Notes: generated from the letters alone by a model not told the origin. 23,017 nucleotides of DNA from Chromera velia (GCA_018398765.1 JAHBMJ010002014.1:876-23892), one strand, 5' to 3'; positions 1 to 11,255 are shown, numbered from the stretch's first letter. Program-made: numbers and translations.

Positions 1-228
1 GGGGGGGGGGGGGGGGGATCAAGACAGACGGAGAGACCCAGACTTGAATAAGCATGGACGCAAATCACTCACGCACAAGAAACGATTCAGTTAGGGGGAG
101 AAGTAGGGAGCGCCACAATCAAACAGATGTCATTCTCCTCTGTCGCTTTGAATCCTGCACTCGCGTGCGACTTTGACAACCACCGGGCTGCTCATCTGAC
201 TGTCCGTGTCCTGTCTGGCTGCCCTCAG
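1..228. other. Window edge: poly-G start and upstream intron end
   Basis: The first 17 bases are an unbroken G run, which looks like a contig-end artefact rather than a telomere, because no G-rich repeat unit follows. The stretch ends in a pyrimidine-rich segment and CTCAG at 224-228, taken as the acceptor of an intron whose donor lies before the window or is not recognisable. No exon can be supported here. The short reading frame from the ATG at 54 has no feature that sets it apart from chance. Confidence 0.5.
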
Positions 229-1372
229 TTTGATGACGTTTGGCGTGATGGCGTCAGAAGTGCTTAGAGGTTTCTATCCTCTCCAGCGAAAAAGGGAAGA
301 GCTCCAGGAGGAGGTAGACTCGCTTTCATGTCGACTGAGGAAGACGCAGGAACTCGGCGACGAGAAAAACCGAGTGACCCAAATTCTCCTCTGTAACGTC
401 AGTCGACTCTCTTTTCTGGCTCCCTCCCTTCCTCCCTTCTTCCGTTCTTTTCTTTCACCCTTCCCTTCTTCCTCCCTTCCTTCCTTCCTCCCTTCCTTCC
501 TCTCTCTCTTCTTTCCTCTCTCCCTTCTTTCCTTCCTTCCTCCCTTCCTACCTTCCCCCCTTCCCTTCTTCCTCCCTTCCTTCCTACCTTCCTTCCTTCC
601 TCCCTCCGCCCCTCTCTTCCTTCTTTCCTAAAACCTGCTTATGCGGAAAGAAAAGGGGAGAAGACGGAGGAGCAATTCACGAAAGAGATGTAGAAAGAAA
701 ATCAGAAAACGAAAAAGTGAGAAGAGGAATGCAAGGAAGGCACTGACGGTCTTCTTTCTCTCCCTTGATGCTTCCCCTCTTTTCTTGTCTAGCGTATTCA
801 ACCCGTCTTGAACATCTATGCAGATTGAAACCTCCGCCTGGGCCCTTCTCCATGCCATAGGAATTCTGTGCGACACCAAAGACACCCCCATACCAGGGGA
901 AGACTTTGAAAGAGAAAAGGACGGACTCCCACAGGCCCAGAACAGATCCACACCAGTGGCAAAGCGTGGATCTAGAGTAGCCTCAGAGATCTATCTCTGG
1001 TCTTTGTCATTCCGCCAGTCGCTCCCTCAAGTTTCTCGTGAGTCTACCTTGGACGGCATGCTCCAAGTCATCAGTGGCTGTGCCAAGAATCTTGAAGCAG
1101 CCCTAGAAGATACAAAGATCCTCGAACAAAACCCGTCAACGGAAGAAGAGGAAGGGGGAAGCGAAAGAGACAGAGGGGTGGGAACTTTACAGCTGGAGGA
1201 GTTTCCAAAAGTCGTGTTCGCTCCTTTCAATCCCAAGCGGCTCGTCATGGAAACTGCACGTCGCTTTATGCCGAGTGAGTCAGCCAGTAGGCCATGCCTC
1301 CTCTTCTACTGCATGCCTGTTTTCCTCCGCGTGTGTCTCTGTGTCTCTGTTTGTGGAAAGATAGTCTGACAA

Positions 1373-1432
<60 letters not shown>

Positions 1433-1527
1433 TCTCTGTGAGTGAGATGTCTATTTGTTTCGCTCTCCGTGTGTCGCTCTTGCTCTCGCTCTGGTTCTTT
1501 CTCTGTCTGTCTGTCTCTTTCTCTCTC

Positions 1528-1588
<61 letters not shown>

Positions 1589-4279
1589 CCATTTTTGGAT
1601 CCACCATCGCTTGCTCCCTGCACGCCTGGGTTTGTGGGCCGTTTGCAGGTTCTCTAAAAAAAGGGATCAGGCTGAAAGTTCTGGACGAAACGAAAGAAGA
1701 ATTCTGCAGAGACCTTCAGGTCATGGGTGATGCTCCACGGTCAGTCAGTGCATTCGCAGATGAGATGCAAAGGCGGTTTAGCTTTTTCTCCACAGCACGA
1801 TGCTTCTCCTTCTTTGAGATTTCCTTTTCTCTGTTGCATCAGACCTCATGAAGGATGGCTAAAAGATATTCTTTGTAATGAATTCTTGCTGCAAACTCGG
1901 ACGTTTCGCGGTGCGTTCGAAGTCATTCGTCTCTTCTCCTGCAACGCATACAATCTCTCCCAGCTTCTGTAGCCATACCGCAGTTTATGTGGATGTGCGT
2001 GAACTTCATCGTTGGTATTGATGGCTTTTTGATTTATAACTGTATTTGTTTTAGGTTTCTGTGTCGCGCTTTCCTCTTCTATCTTCTTCTCCCATCTTCT
2101 GCTTTGGACTTTTCTTCACTCCCCTTCATTCACAGGGGAAGGTCCGGTGGCCCCCCCCGCCGTCAATCAACTCACCTGTTGACACACTTCTCTGCCTCCC
2201 TCTCCTTTCTCCGATGAGCTGCCTTGCAGTCTCTCTCAACTGCTGTCTGCTGGAATCGGGAACGTCAGTCAGTCTCTTTTGAGCGGTCCGAAAAGAACGC
2301 GCCGCCCCGTTGTGGGTGCGTGGGAAAGAAAGGAGACCTTCGGGGAGGGAGGAAATGCACTACAGAATGAATGAGTGAGTGAGAAGGGAGAGAACTGAGT
2401 GAACAAATAGGCACTGGGGAGGCAGGCGAGGAGGGAGAGAGTTGACATTTGGTTTGACGTGTACAGAAAGAAAAGCAGAGAGAAAAGGACGTAGATTTTA
2501 GACTGAACATTTACTGATCTCAGTTCTGGACTGCATGCATGCAGTCTTTCTTCTTTGAATGAAGTTTGGAATGAAAAAAAGCATTCTTCTTTCTCTTCTG
2601 TTTGGACGCAGCTTTTTGAAATGATGAACATCAAGATGATGCCTTTATACTTGTCTGCACTAAACTTATTGAGTAGCTGCATAGGCGTCAAGTAAGCAAA
2701 TGGATGGATGGATGAATCGATGGATGGATGAATCGATGGATGGATGAATCGATGGATGCAAGCAGACAAATGCGCTGCAGGGAGAGAGAGACAAGCAAGA
2801 GTAAAATGTCATGACTCAGATGAAAGTTGGTGCCGCTTGTTTTGATGCGGGATTGCCCGAACTAAGCAAATTATAGGAAGGAATGTGAGTGGATAGATGA
2901 ATGAATGAATGGGTGCTGCAGGCGATGAAGAGGACAGACAGGGGGGAATCCCTGACGATCACTTTCTCTCTCAAGGCACCTGAGATCATGCTGCTTTCAT
3001 CCCGAGAGAAGAAAGCTAAGGAGGCAGAGGGCAAAGTCGAGGACGAGGAGGAAGAGGAAGCGCCTGCTGCTGTCGCCCGACTGCTCATGGAGGTTCTGCA
3101 CACCGGCAGTGGGTGGAGTCGGAGGGCCGGCGCGCGTTTCGAGAGAGCGGCTTTTGTGACTCTCAATGATTCCTCTTTGGAGGACATCCGCACGGAAGTC
3201 GGGAATGGGGAAGAGGCACAGGCGGAGCAGGAGGAGGGAGAATGCATCCCGGAACGTCTTTTGTGCTTCCTTGGTCAGTTCAGTCAGTCATTCTTCCATG
3301 TATTCTGGTCACCTGTATGTACATGATCTGACTGTCTGTGCACGACAGCTGATTTTGCCCCAATGCCACCATACGTTCTTTCATCGCTGCCGCAATCTTT
3401 TCTGCTCTTGATTCCTATTTTCTGCCTTCATTTTTTAAGGTGTGACTGCTGAAAAAATCACTGAGTGAAGTGCTGAGGGAGGTTGTGTGTTCTAATCTCA
3501 GCTTGCTTTTGTGGTTTCTCGTCATGCTGCAGACGGTGCGAAGAAGATCATGAGGGAGCACGACGGGAGTGTGGAATTGAAGTTGAAGGGCAAAGGCGAA
3601 GGAAGTGAATTCTGCCTCGAGGCAAGGCTCAGAGTGGCTCCACTGACAGAGGAAGAACAAAAAGAGAAAGAAAATTCGTCACCAAGCCGCCTACTGAAAA
3701 GAAGAAAGTCTGCGCTGAAGATATCATGTAGCAGCTCAAAGGACCCCGACAATCTAGCATTTGACCTTTTCCCCTTCTCTCCTCACCACCTATCTGTACA
3801 ATCTCCAACCGGACCGGGAGTGCCTCTGTCAGGAGATCAATCCCCCAACCCCCCAAGTCTCCTGTCAGCTTCCTCCAGCTCTCCTCGATCACCCCAATTA
3901 CCATTTGCCGAGGAATCTACAACTGGTGAAGCAGCCTCAGGCAGGAGCTTGGGAGCGACGGGCCGTCTTCAAATGAATCGAACGATCGGTCGGTCAGTCA
4001 TTTTTATTTTCCTTTTGTTTCCCCCTCTTCTTTCTTTGCCGTTCCTTTGCTCTGCATGCTGTCTGTCATCCCAACCCCTGCCTCAAAGCTTCTCCCTTGG
4101 TGCTCAGGTTTTTCTTTCGCTTTTTTGTCACCGACAGGAAGGAAACCTGGAGAGACTCTTTCGCTGCTGCGGACAGCGTGTTGTCTTCTTTGTAACCCGT
4201 GTGATTGATTTGTCTCAGAGAGAGTCTAACGGACCCTGAAAGATAACCGAAGCAATACGTCTCCTCCGATCGACACACA

Positions 4280-4331
<52 letters not shown>

Positions 4332-7300
4332 GACTGACGGACAAGAGGCCGACAGACAGACAAAGAAACAAATAAAGACGTACGCCCGAACAGAGGTACA
4401 GACCCATGCAATTGTGCACTCGCATAAACTCACATACACATGCATAAATACAAACGTGTACACATCCCCGCACACAGAGTTAAAGCCCTTGGCGGACCGA
4501 TAGACACGTGCATTAGCAAAAGAAAAAGTGATTGCACGATTCACCTACCAGCGCGCAGCGCTTCTGTCCGACAGTCGATCCTTCAATCCTTCTCTGTGTA
4601 TTTCATTCGTCCTTGCACCCTCCCTCTCTGCAATCTCGCCATTTGCATTGTTTGATCGGCACTTCGCCACTACCGATGCACCTGCACTGAAGGCTTTCAA
4701 GCAAGAGAACGTAGCGCACATTTTCAAGAAGGAGGCACTCGAATGCTAATTGATTCCGTTGCTCATGCAGCGGAGTTTGTGGACTCGCAAGGCTCTCCCC
4801 TTGAGGCCGCAAGCATCCTCTCAGACACAGAGGGAGAGTCTAGACGGGAACTGAGCCCCCCTTCTTTCGGGGGATCGCTTCGGGCTGTATTAATAGGCCC
4901 ACAGAAGGAAACCGCAGGCATACAGGTACTAAGAAGAAACCCATGCAAGAGAGTATAAGTAGCAGCCGGCCGAAAAGTTGAAAAGTCATTCTCATGGCCC
5001 TCAACATCAACGAGATTGATTTTGTGCGGGGCGAACGAGAAGTCGTTGCGTTTTCTAGTATCTCTCGCTGACGCATGTGCGAGAGAAATCTCTTTGCCTC
5101 ATTGTCATTTTATGGCTCACTCGTTGATCCGCTAACACTCTGTCACTCTTAGCGTATATGTGAATGGGTGCAGCGAGGTGAGACAACAGGGGTGATCCCA
5201 GGGTCTCTCTGGCTGGTGACTTCGTCTCATGCGCTCCCTCTGGAGGTAAACACTGGCCTCTAATTGCAGGTTTTTGAATTCCTTTTCCTTTGCCTTTTTG
5301 GGGAAATGAGTTCCAAAGAAGGCAGAACGTTCCTGCTAGGAGCCTCGGGCTGCAGAGGGAAACCACACACAGACCAACAGAGTCAGAGAGGACGGATCTT
5401 CTCCACTAGACTCTCAAGTGATTTCCCTGCCTCCTGTAGATAGTGTAGTGCAATCGGCTGATGCATCTCATGCATTCGCATTCTTCGCCCAATTTTGACT
5501 TACTTCATTTGCCCTTTTTGTCTCACCAACAGATCCCGGTGATCAGAATGTCCTCCAATTTGAGCAGTCCGACAGTTGGAGATCAAACGGAATCGGGACA
5601 CCTGAAAGACAGTTGTTCAAATCCCGTCAGTTTTCCATTGGACCCAACCTTTCCTTTCTTTCTGCCTATCTCTTTGCTCTCTGCTGTCAGGCTGTCTGTG
5701 TATGACTCGCCCCACCCACCTTATTCCGTTGGGCTTTTATCCTGCCTCCCCTTATGTCCATCCGTAAGCAAGAAGAGAAAAGAAGTGGAGGAAAGAGAAC
5801 ATGATTTGTCAGTCAGTCTGTCTGTGTGTCTGTGTGTCCGTCTTCCAGGGAGGGGAAATGGGAACAAAAACGAGACAAATGTGTGATCTGTCGGTCGGTT
5901 TGTCTGTCTGTCCGTGTGTATGTTCAAGTGTCTGTCCAGTTGTCTGTAGAAGACGACAAAAAAAGAGAACTCATACCTTCTGTCCGCGGGTATGTTTTCC
6001 TCTTTCTCTCTATTTGTCTGTCAGACTGTCTGTTTGTCAGTCGCTCTCTGCCCAGCTGTCTGTATGCGAGCCAGCAGGCCTGACTGCCCGCCTGCCATTC
6101 TGTCTGTCAGTCTTCCTGTGTGTCCGTCCGTGTCCTCTTTGGCTGGCTGGCTGGCTGGTTGGTTGGTCGGTCATTTGCCTGATAGTTTTCTCTTTCTCAA
6201 TCAGTCAGTTGATGCCAGGCAGCTTGTTCCTAACCTTCTTCCTTCCTGTGTGCAGATTTCGCCCTCGAAGGGTCCGATTGTGTCTCACACGTCCATGGTC
6301 GCCCTCCGTCAATTGGCCGGCCATGTTGCCGTCTTTGCCCAAGTTCGGCAACTGCAGGCGAGAGAGGAAAAGGAAGAGGAAGAGAAGAAGATGGCGCTCC
6401 TTTTGCCCGGGACTGCTGGGAGTGCGTTGGGGTGCCTCCGAAGCGTTTCGATTTTGAGAGAAAGGGATTGTGGGACTGACATGAAACCTCAGTTCCCCCA
6501 CACGGCTCTTCAACTGCAGTCCAGTAGGATGTCTTTGGAGACAACACAGTCGCTTCTCCTGCTCAGCCTGGACTCGGATGTTGACAGCAATGCGGGGGGT
6601 GTTTTGAGTCAGGGATCGGAAATCACTTCTCAAAGACAGAAGGGGGAAGGGGAGACGGAGAGGTTTGCGACGAGGATCGAAGAATGCCTCCAACAGCACG
6701 GCATTGCTGTGAACAAGAAGGTGCATGGATTCTTTGGGGAGCTGCAGGGGGAATTCATTCTGGCTCTAGCGAACGCACGCGAATGCTGTGAATAGTTTGG
6801 CAGGAACGGGCGGTGAGAAGAACCTCACGAATCTTTTCACAAACGTCGTGTGTTTTTTCTTGGGATTCAGTTTCGGATTGCCGGGGGGGGAACGGGGGGG
6901 GGAAGTGTGGGAAGGGAGAGAGCGTTTGCTTGCTGTGTCCTTGATGTTTGCAAATCGCCAAGAAGATCGGAAGTAACTCGCTGCAAAGGAACCACAGTGG
7001 GGCTTTCCACAGTCAGAGAGAAATTTGAGTTGTTGTTCTGTTCCTTGCTTGCTGTATCTGCAGGTCGTGGGAAAATCTGAGGCGCTTCAAACTCTCTCCT
7101 CTCTGCGGGATGTCGGGAGTCTGCATGGGGGGAGAGAAAAACCACAGGTGACTGGAATCGGAACCTCAGAGGCCAAGAAGACTGAGGAGGCTCTTCTGAG
7201 TTCGCCCGACAGTCCACCCCCGGCGGCTGTACTTATTTTGGTTTCGTTCAGGAGTCAGGAAGATGCCTTGAGCCTTCTTCAGAACGTCAGTCAGTCAAAT

Positions 7301-10300
7301 AGCTAGTCTGGAAGGAAATTAATTGATGGATACACCAGACAAAGGACCTTGATCGGTAGCCGAAAAGTCTTCGGTTTCCCCACCAAGAAGACAAAAAGAC
7401 GGAGAGGAAGAGGAGAGTTTACTTCCCTAAATCGGCCAAGCTAGTCAGCGAAATTAAATCTGTCCGTGGTGTTAGACGTCTACTTTGATTTTCCTTCTTT
7501 TTCTTTCTACTCTATATTCTTGCAGAACAGCAACCACAAGCCGCTGCATTGGACTCTATTCACCATTGACCCATTTGCTTCTCTATCTGATTCAAAACAT
7601 GACTCCTCAATGTCCGCCTTTTCTTTTCTTTTCTTTTCCTTTCTTTTTTCTTTCGTTGTCTCTTCTGACTCTTGTTTTCCCTTTTGTGATTTGAATCTGA
7701 TTCAACTTGCCGCAGAGCCGTCAGTCTTCCACTTGTCCACCTGCACCGCCTGTGGTCGTCATCTTGACATGCCCAGAGCTCCTGGATCCCGTACGAGGAG
7801 ACCATGCGAGAGAGAGAGACAGCACAGCTGGAATGATCAATGTGCTGCCCCCTCCAGCCCTGGGACCTCTCGCATTCTCATTTCCTGGATCCCCCATCGA
7901 GTCCCCTCCCCCAGGCTCCGAACTTTCCTCGTCGACTTTCTGCACTTGGGACGACGCTCGGCTCGCCACAGCGGCTCGATGCCTTCTCGCAGGTGGGTCA
8001 CTCATTTCGTCACAAACTCAGCTGAACACAGGGACGCACGTACGCATACATGTATCCAGCCAGTAAGTAAAGCGTCTTCAATTCGCTTCCCGGCATCTTT
8101 GAAGCCTGCTCCTTTCCTCGACTGACTGCGTCCTTGTATCTTCGCTTATCAAGCCCTGTTTGGCAGTTGCATCTGCTTCTTTCCTCGTTTGTCTACAGCA
8201 AGCCGTCTCCTTTCATTGAGCATGTGTCTTTAAGCGAAAATGAGACGCAAAAGACTCTCAAGGAAATGAATGAGGTACACAAGCACAAAAGCACCCATAA
8301 GTGACAAACAAAGCAAAACAGCAACGGTGTAGTTGGCATGAGATGCGGAAAGTGCTCCTGGCCTCCTTCCTGCCATTTTACTCGAGTGCTTTTGTTGTTT
8401 CCTGCAGGGGCCACTGACGTCGTTCGATTTCCAGAGGAAGAAGTGGGTATAGTCAATGACTTCGGTCAAGTGATAAGTTTCTTTCTTTTTTTTTTTTCTT
8501 TTCTATGTCAGTCGGTCGGTTCGGATCCCTCTCAGTCCGTCCGTCTTATGTGTCCGAATTCTATGCTGCGTTTTCGCTTTCGTTTGATTCCCTCCCCATA
8601 CATTTCTTGTTCATCTGCTTCACTGAGCATGTACGTGCATTCTTTTTTTTGTTTATGCAGGCCCTCCTACATGCCCGGCTGGTGTCCGTCCTCGGTCGCC
8701 ACAATCGTGCACATCTGACCAGCAGGATTGCCTCCCTTTGCGAAGAAGCCCTGGCTCCAGTCGTTCCTATTGCCTCCAATGTTTTCTCACAACAACCAAC
8801 GGTCCCTATTGGGGAAAGTTTTCCGATCAAGTTGTCTGCCCAAGTCTTCTTTGTCTTCGTGGATCTATCCCTTCTTTCTCCCTCGTTTGACGGAGGGAAC
8901 TCCAGTATGGCTGATACTGCTTCAGCTGTGCTGAGTTTCACTGGAGAGATTTTCGAGGAGGCCGGACGTTGCGGAATGATGTGCATCGATAGTACCCAAG
9001 ATTCCCTCTTTTTCGCTCTCCATCTGCGTGAAGAGGGGAAGAAGAAGGACATGGGGAAGAACGGACAGACAGGGGCACCCCCGCAATGCCGGGGAACAGA
9101 CTTGCTCGAAGGGACTTCTGGTGACAGAGTTGTTGAGTTTGCTATGCAAACGGCAACTCTGTGCAAGAGGTACGTGGATAGAATCTATATCTAGTGTTCC
9201 GAGTGCTTTGAGTTAGAAACGAAGGTCTCCATGCGTTCTTATTCTCACGATAGGGGATCAGCAGATTCACCGCCCCCAGAGAAGTGAGACCTTTTCAGAA
9301 GATTTTGTTCTTATCGCATCCACCTGACAAGCTGTTGATGCCATTTAAAGTCATCAGAAAGAGAAATCAAATGGGTAGATACGTGTTCTCTTCTTTTCCC
9401 CCTGCCGCTCTTATTCGCAGGCTGAGATTTCGTCTCTGTGTCTTTTCTTCTTTTAGAGGGCGCCCAACGAGCCCATAGCCTGCTCACTTTTTTGCACGTG
9501 TTGGTGTTGGAATTCTACTCCCTCCCTGCAGGAGAGGCGCCGAGGGAGTGCGAATCGGAGTGCACTTTGCAGAGGTCACAGCGGCGTTATGGAATGCCGG
9601 ACCGCTCCAGTCAGTTTCTCTCTCTTTTCTGGAGCTGGGTGGAAGATGCTGATGCAGTGCTCATGAAATGTTGTGGACCACTGTTCTGTTTCTGCTTTTC
9701 CCTTTTTCGGCCTCTTTCTGACACTATCCTTCGTCCTCCTACATTCATTCCCTTTTCCTCTTTTCCCTCTCTACTCTTCTTCATCTTCCCTTTCTTTTGG
9801 CAGATCCCTTTCTCTCGGCCCAATGAATTGATCTTTTAGAAGAATTCACTGACGATCATGTTCTCGTGCATGATGCCGCAGCATGACATATTTTGGAGAC
9901 GACGTGCGTGTGGCCCCTTTCCTGGGTGTGGCCGCTGACCCAAGAAGACTGGACAGCCTGGAGGGACAAGAGAGGGAAAGAGTTCTGTGGAGAGACACAC
10001 GGGGGGACGGGCGGGGGGAACGAAGAGGAGGAGGGAGCAGCAGAAGGGCAATGGTGGACAGTCAAGCAGGAGGACCTGTCTCCGAGGGCGCGTCCATCGT
10101 TGTGTCGGGAGCAGTTTTGCAGGTAGGCATGAGGGGTTGCATGTGGCAGGCACTACACTGATCTATGCGTGTCGATCAGCTAAGTGGGGAATGTGTGAGA
10201 GAGAGAGCAGGGGGCAGGGACGTGAACCAGCAGAGAGAGGGAGAGTCATAAGACCTAGGGCAGTCTCCAGCCTTGGAAATTTAGCCAAAAGTCGGGAAGG

Positions 10301-11255
10301 AATCTCACGCTGCCTCCTAGCTGCATGCCCTGGTTGCACTTAATTCTCATATCAATCAACAGCAGCGTTTGGCTCTCTGCATGGGACCCTATTCAGCTAA
10401 GCGAAGTTTGTAAATCGACGGGGGTCTTCACACGATGGATGCGTATGTGGGGTAGCAGAATTGAGAACGACCAGCGTTGGCACGAGCGGGTCCGGAATCA
10501 GCCTCCTAAAAACCTCCTTAATTCCTGCATGGAATAAAAAGTTTTGAACATCTCCGATGAGATGGCGGCATTTTGTTTCAGTGACTTTCCGTCCAAGTGA
10601 ACCTGGCACTAGTCACCCATTATGGATTTGATTTCTTCAGTGCAGGACAGGCAGCTGTGTTTTTGGAAATCTTTGTCCCCGTATGCAGCCACGCAGAACG
10701 GAATTCAAAAGCACTTCTCTGATCGAAACCTGTGCATATCTTCTGCAGGAGACCGCGCTCCTTCAAACGGGAGAAGTGGAAGGGAGACACCTTGAGAGTC
10801 AGAAAGGACTACTCTCTCGGGGGATGCTTCTTCATCCCTGCGTGCTCCCCCTCGGGTGTGTAGAGCCTCCAGGGTGTCTGCCTCTGAGCGTCTTCGCATT
10901 AATGGAGACACAATTGCCGAGCAGGGAAGCTTCGGGAGCGAGGCCAGCAGCATGGGTTGGAGTTGCACATGCGTCCTCTGCTGTCGCCAGGGAAGGAGGC
11001 TTCGATCGGTCTTCTCTTCCTGACTGCACCACTTGGGCTGATGGGAGAATGGAAAGGAGGGAGATGGACAGTAGGAGCGCTCTTCAAGGGTCCCCTCCTC
11101 CTGCAAATGCGCGGAGCATCCGACAAATGCGTCCAGCAGCCGACGCAGAGGAGGAGGACGAGGAAGAACAAGGGGGCGGAACAAATTTTGAAAAAGCGGC
11201 TTTCTTGTTCAGCAGACGCACGAGTTTTTTTCTGCAAGGGGGGGGAGAAGAATAA
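229..11255 (+). CDS. Hybrid pseudo-histidine-kinase / receiver / nucleotide cyclase protein, 5' partial
   Basis: Proposed exons: 229-397, 824-1274, 1649-1739, 1843-1921, 2922-3273, 3533-3992, 4138-4191, (one unresolved junction), 4771-4952, 5533-5625, 6256-6720, 7064-7285, 7716-7992, 8408-8469, 8661-9169, 9532-9609, 9882-10122, 10749-11255. Phases agree at every listed junction except 4192-4770, where a small exon (perhaps 4552-4565) must be missing. About 1,430 residues are visible. Domain order by hand alignment: coiled-coil signalling helix, DHp-like, HATPase_c-like, two receiver-like domains, class III cyclase, acidic low-complexity tail. The order recalls Dictyostelium AcrA and the green-algal histidine-kinase rhodopsins, in which a sensor feeds a receiver and then a cyclase. 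The sensor part would lie upstream of the window. The first visible residues (LMTFGVMASEVLRG) could be the end of a membrane helix, but this is a guess. The stop TAA lies inside AATAAA. Exon 4 could instead end at 1910 (GTGCGT), which would require one more exon. Confidence 0.6.
413..630 (+). repeat. Polypyrimidine (CCTT/CCCTT)n tract in intron
   Basis: More than 200 nt of almost pure C and T with irregular CCTTCC and CCCTTCC units lies within the first full intron (398-823). It has purine-pyrimidine strand asymmetry of the kind that can form triplex DNA. Reading frames across it (Ser/Leu/Pro/Phe only) are low-complexity artefacts. Confidence 0.9.
1375..1587. repeat. Paired microsatellites forming an inverted repeat
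   Basis: (AC)n at 1375-1404 runs directly into (AG)n at 1405-1432. After about 100 nt, a (CT)n tract (about 1532-1558) runs directly into (GT)n at 1559-1587. The second block is the reverse complement of the first, in mirrored order, so the intron transcript could fold into a long hairpin. It lies within the intron 1275-1648. Frames on both strands here (His-Thr, Arg-Glu, Ser-Leu, Val-Cys repeats) are not genes. Confidence 0.9.
2700..2757. repeat. 16-nt minisatellite, unit GATGGATGGATGAATC
   Basis: Three nearly exact tandem copies of a 16-nt unit, itself built from GATG tetramers, flanked by further partial GATG units. It lies in the intron 1922-2921. That intron of about 1 kb shows nothing else recognisable. 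Confidence 0.85.
4273..4326. repeat. (AC)n(AG)n compound microsatellite
   Basis: (AC)n at 4273-4296 is followed directly by (AG)n to 4326, the same compound order as at 1375-1432, but without the complementary partner downstream. It lies in the unresolved stretch between exons 4138-4191 and 4771-4952. Confidence 0.9.
4771..6450 (+). other. Receiver-like domain 1, degenerate
   Basis: SLRAVLIGPQKETAGIQVLRR (from about 4875) matches the first strand and helix of a receiver (LRVLLVDDNxxNRRVLRRML), with GP in place of the acidic DD pair. The donor GTATAAGT at 4953 keeps the helix and joins in phase 0 to IPVIRMSSN (5533), a plausible second strand. MALLLPGTAGSALGCLRSV (6391-6447) matches the third strand and following loop (LVLLDLxMPGMDGLELLR), with Leu where the phospho-accepting Asp is expected. 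An acidic Glu/Lys-rich insertion precedes it. Confidence 0.4.
6550..8469 (+). other. Receiver-like domain 2, degenerate
   Basis: SLLLLSLDSDVDSN (6550-6591) may be strand 1 and does keep acidic residues. EECLQQHGIAVNKK (to 6720) joined in phase 0 to VVGKSEALQTLSSL (7064) fits helix 1, strand 2 and helix 2 very well. AAVLILVSFRSQEDALSLL (about 7223) fits strand 3 without the phospho-accepting Asp. PPVVVILTCPE (about 7740) fits strand 4, with Thr and Cys at the usual TA. LAGGATDVVRFPEEE (junction 7992/8408) is the clearest match, to AGADDYLxKPFxxEEL, with Phe where the conserved Lys is expected. Strand 4 is followed by a Pro/Ser-rich insertion. Confidence 0.5.
8841..10905 (+). other. Class III nucleotide cyclase catalytic domain
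   Basis: VFFVFVDLSLLSP (8844-8882) aligns with VTVLFADIVGFT and keeps the first metal Asp (codon 8862-8864). GMMCIDSTQDSLFFAL aligns with the KxxTIGDAFMA strand and keeps the second metal Asp (codon 9000-9002). The base-selecting position, Lys in adenylyl and Glu in guanylyl cyclases, is Asp. DRVVEFAMQTA fits the following helix, VRIGVHFAEVTAALW (from 9548) fits LRVRIGIHTGPVVAG, and YFGDDVRVAPFLGVAA (from 9889) fits YTVxGDTVNVAARLE. There the catalytic Asn is Arg (codon 9907-9909) and the Arg is Phe (9919-9921). IVVSGAVLQ fits ILVSE, and LGCVEPPGCLPLSVFAL (about 10850-10902) fits the LKGVxEPVxVYxL end. Intron phases agree through all of it. Confidence 0.6.

Larger units (their letters stand above)
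229..3640 (+). other. Histidine-kinase-like core (signalling helix, DHp, HATPase_c), degenerate
   Basis: Exon 1 encodes a charged helix (QRKREELQEEVDSLSCRLRK) typical of the linker before DHp. Across the first junction the protein reads LLCNIETSAWALLHAIGIL, which aligns with the H box (SHELRTPLNAIIGF), with Cys where the phospho-accepting His should be. From about 1200, FPKVVFAPFNPKRLV followed by SLKKGIRLKVL and VMGDAPR resembles the start of HATPase_c, and DILCNEFLLQTRTF (about 1865-1906) aligns with the N box. FVTLNDSSLEDI (about 3150-3190) sits at the D-x-G-x-G box, and GAKKIMREHDGSVEL (about 3536-3580) with GKGEGSEFCLEARL aligns with the C-terminal end (LSIVKRLVELHGG, then GKGSTF). The second N-box Asn and the box glycines are lost. 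The fold assignment is inference; sequence identity is low. Confidence 0.5.

Noticed and set aside
1-17. Telomere-like G run
   Set aside because: A pure homopolymer with no repeating unit; more likely a contig-end artefact.
1266-1851. Open frames on both strands rich in His-Thr, Arg-Glu, Ser-Leu and Val-Cys
   Set aside because: They are translations of dinucleotide repeats within an intron whose flanking exons agree in phase.
2700-2757. CRISPR-like regular repeats
   Set aside because: The units are directly adjacent with no spacers; this is a minisatellite in a eukaryotic intron.
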